A stretch of DNA of 64,000 nucleotides, taken from Sitta carolinensis (Eukaryota > Chordata > Aves > Passeriformes > Sittidae). Under the pieces are notes generated by a model, which was not told where the DNA came from, did no database searches, and saw only the letters and a program-made list of their open reading frames with translations. Positions within the stretch are counted from its first letter, which is position 1, and each line of letters opens with the position of its first letter. The position numbers were made by a program, and so were the translations under genes. Location: contig CM063292.1 in assembly GCA_032173965.1 (NCBI GenBank), positions 4,106,001 to 4,170,000 of the forward strand, given 5' to 3'. Of the stretch, positions 60,601 to 64,000 are shown in pieces.

Positions 60601-60769
60601 CTTTTCCCATCAGGAAAGAAGTTTAAAAAAAGACTGTTCCCAATCTCTACAGCTCTACCTCTATATCTGATAGAGAATTCCAGTCATTTTTGTAAGAAAT
60701 GCTATTAAGATCTGGCACTAAGATTCTTCAAGGATGATAAATATCCTTTTAAAAGGCCTACCTATCCAT
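57628..60769. other. Non-coding, probably intronic or upstream
   Basis: No further well-supported exon was found. A plus-strand 97-codon frame at 57648-57941 reads protein-like but overlaps the minus-strand gene region and has no acceptor. A 21-base minus-strand block at 59543-59563 has a good acceptor and a gtacaa donor but is too short to judge. Confidence 0.35.
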
Positions 60770-61050
60770 TTACTGCACAGCTCCGTCCTAAAAGGGAAAG
60801 TCACACTCAGAGTACTGAAGAGTGGGCTATGAAAATGCAAATTAGAATGACTTTATTGGCTTAAATGAATTCAGTTCTCCCGTCACCGAAGCTGTGTGAC
60901 TGCGGTAGGCATCCATTAACTACAAACAAAATGTGACAAACTCTTTTGTGAGACTATCTACCCCAGGAACTTCCCTTTTATGAGCACTTTCCTTACGTCC
61001 CTACGTTTATTATAAGATTTTTATCGTGTATTCAGTAAAAGGTGTGCATC
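60770..61050. promoter_or_regulatory. Possible conserved non-coding element with octamer
   Basis: The segment contains 'gctccgtcctaaaaggg', 'gaaaatgcaaattagaatg' (octamer ATGCAAAT), 'cccgtcaccgaagctgtg', 'gactgcggtaggcatcc' and 'cctacgtttattataag'. Retained CpG with POU and ATTA cores suggests an enhancer-like element. Confidence 0.3.
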
Positions 61051-61591
61051 TTTCTTGGCACTGGGAATCTTGTTAAGGTGTTCCAGGAGCAAGTCGCTGG
61101 CAGAGGGGTCAGAACTGGGAGTTCCAAACAGCCCCTCGCCTTCTGAAATTGAGGAGCTCAGGAAGAGGCACCATCATCTTCTTCAGAAATGATTTGTTCA
61201 TTAAGTACTGCTCCCAGGGTCTGCTCAGAGGTCAAAGTCACCATGGAGCCCAGACAGTTCAGGGTGGAGGAGGATGACAAGGGCAGTGTCTGGGCAGAGC
61301 CCTCCTCTCGAGGCAGAGCTGGGACAATCCTCCCTCCCCAGTCACATTCCCTGCTCTCCCAGTCACCACAAAGTTCTGTGAATCCCAGTGCCCCCAGGAT
61401 GATGCAGCTGGAAAAACAGGGTCTGGTGTGAGACCCCCACAGTCTGCACACCCCAGCCTGGGGCAGCAGCCATGAAACTGCACCCTAAAATAAGCCTTTT
61501 AATTCGTTCTTATTATCATATTTTCAGTGCTTCAGAACTTGAGCTAGCTTAGATTTCCCATGGCCTGGGAACCCAGGAAAAACTTGGGAAC

Positions 61592-61728
61592 TCCAGGGAA
61601 GCCCTGGAGACATTCCAAACCCATCTAGCCATGTTCCTGTGTCACCTGAACCATCTTGACAGGAGGGTTAATCTGGATGATCTCCAGAGGTCCCTCCCAA
61701 CCCCAAAAATCCTGTGATTCTGTGAAAC
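61592..61728 (+). mobile_element. CR1 LINE 3' end, sense, short
   Basis: 'tggagacattccaaaccc', 'catgttcctgtgtcacctg', 'ggatgatctccagaggtcc' and 'ctcccaaccccaaaaatcc' followed by 'tgtgattctgtgaaac' match the last 130 bases of an avian CR1 with its terminal octamer repeat. It is heavily 5' truncated. Confidence 0.82.
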
Positions 61729-61849
61729 TCTTACACAGGAAGCACCTTTGGTGTCACAAGCAGGCACACTGATGTGCTGGCCAGATCACTTGAAGCGATC
61801 ATAAATAACTCCTACATTTCACAATTCCTGACCCTTATTCTGATGGTCA

Positions 61850-62200
61850 TTTCATATCTTCCAGAATAAATTTGTTCATGGTCAATTTATAACCATTTAT
61901 TCCTGTACAAGTCTTGTCTCATAACTAAATTAACCTTTTTCCCCTCTAAATCTTCAATTTATTGAGCTTGACAAACCAAACTCTTTCCATCTCCTGCTAT
62001 TGGGATACATCCCTGTGATCATCTCAGCAACATTTCTTTGTGCCTGCTTAAGCTCCGCCTGTGCAAAACATATAAAGAATTCCAGATAAATATTCTCCAG
62101 GGTGTGGATATTTCCTTAAACCCAAAGTATGTTGCCTAATGCTTCCTAAAACTCCTTTAGGAATCTTATCATTCTGGTGGCTCACAACCATTCTAAAATT
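61850..62200 (-). mobile_element. Ancient CR1-like LINE fragment, antisense
   Basis: The plus strand resembles the antisense of old amniote CR1 3' regions: 'aaatttgttcatggtcaatt', 'ataaccatttattcctg', 'aaccaaactctttccatctc', 'gtgatcatctcagcaac', 'atttctttgtgcctgc' and 'attctccagggtgtggatat'. Substitutions are dense, consistent with an insertion older than the other CR1 copies. Boundaries are approximate. It points left, opposite to the younger CR1 just beside it. Confidence 0.55.
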
Positions 62201-64000
62201 AACCAGCACACAAAGAGCGGAGAAATTTGACATCGTTGGAGGCAAGACCACCATTTACCTACAACAACATTAAGGAGCTTCTGCAAACAGTGCCAGGATT
62301 AATCTTTATGAAATATAAACACAGATGCAAACCCTCATGCATTGCTAAATTTCTGACCAGCTGGGAGCCAGCTCTGCCCATGGTCAGCAGAGATCTTCCA
62401 GCCCAGACCCCGAGCTCAGCCTTATCTCCTCTCCATACAGAGTCCTGGCCGAGGTTCAGGATCTGCCCGTAGATCCAACAGAGCCCCCAGCTGAGAATGA
62501 TTGTACCCACATGGCTCAGAGGGCAGGATCAACTTCCACCTTCAGCTCCACAGATGTAGCTGAGCACTGTTCAGATTTTTGTAATCCAGGGAATGGCTCT
62601 CATCCCGCTTCATTAAGTATTTTGATGATTAATAACAGAGACCAAAACCTGTTACTTGGGTGCAAAGTAAGTAATATTTTAAATTACTCAAGTATTTAAC
62701 AAGTAAATAACTACCCATCTTGATTAATACCACCATTTAACACACTAGACTCGAGCAAAAGGACGGGTTGGGCTCCAAGGTTATTTTTTGTTTATTTTTA
62801 GGCATTATGAAAGAAGTAATCATGTTTTGCTGAAACCCATACACCACTGGAATGAGATTACAACTGGTTAGCCTATTTAGAGAAGCTGCATAATAAATTC
62901 ATTTTACAGGGTACAGAATAATGCAAATGAGCCATTTGATAGCAGTCCTGTACCAGTGAAAGAGGCATAAAGAAGAAACATTGAAAGTCAGAGTTCTGGA
63001 CTGGTTGTGTTGCAAGGTGTGGAATTGCTGAAACCTAAACTGCCTTACAACAATAACCTTTTTGAAGATCTGCTCATACCAAACGTTTTAGTTTTTTATT
63101 GCCTAATGAAATAAACAGGTGATGATCCTCTTTTCCAGCAGTAATGACTTCGTGAAGCAGTTAGATGAATGAAAATATGAATCTCTGGTTTTCAAAAAAG
63201 GAAATAAATTAAAAATTGTTTAAATTTATTTAAAACCCTTCACATGGAGTGAAGGTTTGCTGGGGCAAAGTCATTATTCCACATAGGAAAACACTGATGT
63301 GGCAAAAGCTGTTAGAGAAAAAATTAAAATCATATTTCTTGCAGCAGATAGTAGGTTTTGGATAGGATAGCTGGAAACTCTAAGGAACATGATACATGTT
63401 TAATTTCCAGCAGCGTGATAGTTATCAAAAACAAAAAACAACCTTCCACCTATTATTTTCCTCATATTCCACAAAGTTAGAGTCTAAAGCAATTATTACT
63501 GCAGCACAGACTGAACTCGGTGTAACACTGAACATCTGTCTTTTGCACTACTAAGCTAAAACTGAAAATGAGCTTGCTGAAAACAATCTTTGAAAGCACA
63601 ACGTGGATTTAAGGATTAAACACAAACGTACTTCTATCACCTTCAAACACTACCAAAACAGAAACCAACCCCCAGAACTCATAAAAGTATAAGGACTAGG
63701 GAAAATATCTGGTTTTCAACTTCAAAACAAGATTCATTGAACGTTTTCTGACCTTCTCCTAAACACTCACAAGTGCAAGATTTTTAAAAAATTAATACTT
63801 TCAAGTAAAATTCCTTGACTCCAGCAAGGTTATTGGAAAAAAAACAAGCCTAACATCCAAAGACTCAGGCTTAAAATGGAAAAATTTCTTCAAGGAGCCC
63901 AACTCAAACCTCTCTACGAGTTTTGACAGGATTTTATATGACATCAACAGGAAGAGGACAACCTATTCTGTAAAACAAGCTATAGAAAACCTTTTCATGA
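62201..64000. other. Non-coding to window end, nothing assigned
   Basis: 62380-62520 is GC-richer with short frames on both strands. An octamer ATGCAAAT lies at 62922-62929. The last kilobase is AT-rich. No exon or repeat was recognised. Confidence 0.4.

Noticed and set aside
61158..61451. 97-codon minus frame ending in an acidic tail
   Set aside because: The acceptor near 61410 is fair, but competing plus-strand frames are equally open and no donor or polyadenylation signal follows. It remains possible as a terminal exon.
1..64000. tRNA, rRNA, snRNA genes, CRISPR arrays, bacterial operons
   Set aside because: No cloverleaf with A and B boxes, no conserved snRNA stretches and no regularly spaced repeats were seen by eye. 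A covariance-model scan would be decisive.

Overview
The base composition, CR1 retroposon tails, two related retroviral LTRs, long homopolymer runs and very low density of long open reading frames mark this as vertebrate nuclear DNA, almost certainly from a bird and probably a songbird. Nothing in it is prokaryotic: there are no operons, CRISPR arrays or insertion sequences, and most short open frames look like chance. The window is non-coding for more than 98% of its length.

The best gene evidence is on the minus strand between about 51.2 and 57.1 kb. Four or five exon-like blocks (56990-57088, 56410-56469, 55241-55352, 54751-54877, 51207-51268) each have a plausible acceptor and donor. Each is open in the frame needed, and in four of the five the other two frames are closed. 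Their splice phases can be chained 0-0, 0-0, 0-1, 1-2, 2-1. I read this as the middle of one multi-exon protein-coding gene transcribed right to left. I do not recognise the protein. Weaker blocks at 57606-57627, 18579-18644 and 7020-7047 could be further exons. If so, most of the window is introns of this gene.

The transposon layer is modest. Four CR1 3' ends have recognisable tails (561-770 minus; 5810-6000, 41030-41418 and 61592-61728 plus), and one much older CR1-like fragment lies at 61850-62200 on the minus strand. Two solo LTRs of one family lie in the same orientation (9157-9494 and 18868-19213); each keeps a CCAAT box, a TATA-like box and a polyadenylation hexamer. Small tandem duplications occur at 47-185, 9121-9179, 13570-13646 and 55447-55490, and long A or T runs at 2189, 6529, 30399, 34981 and 41837.

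Several AT-rich or CpG-retaining stretches look like conserved non-coding elements: 10.1, 20.7, 25.8-26.3, 27.6-29.2, 36.4, 40.6, 45.5, 51.9, 53.4 and 60.8 kb. They carry homeodomain-type TAATTA cores and POU octamers. That pattern fits a regulatory landscape around or inside a developmentally regulated gene, but conservation cannot be tested from one sequence. I found no convincing novel multi-gene system.
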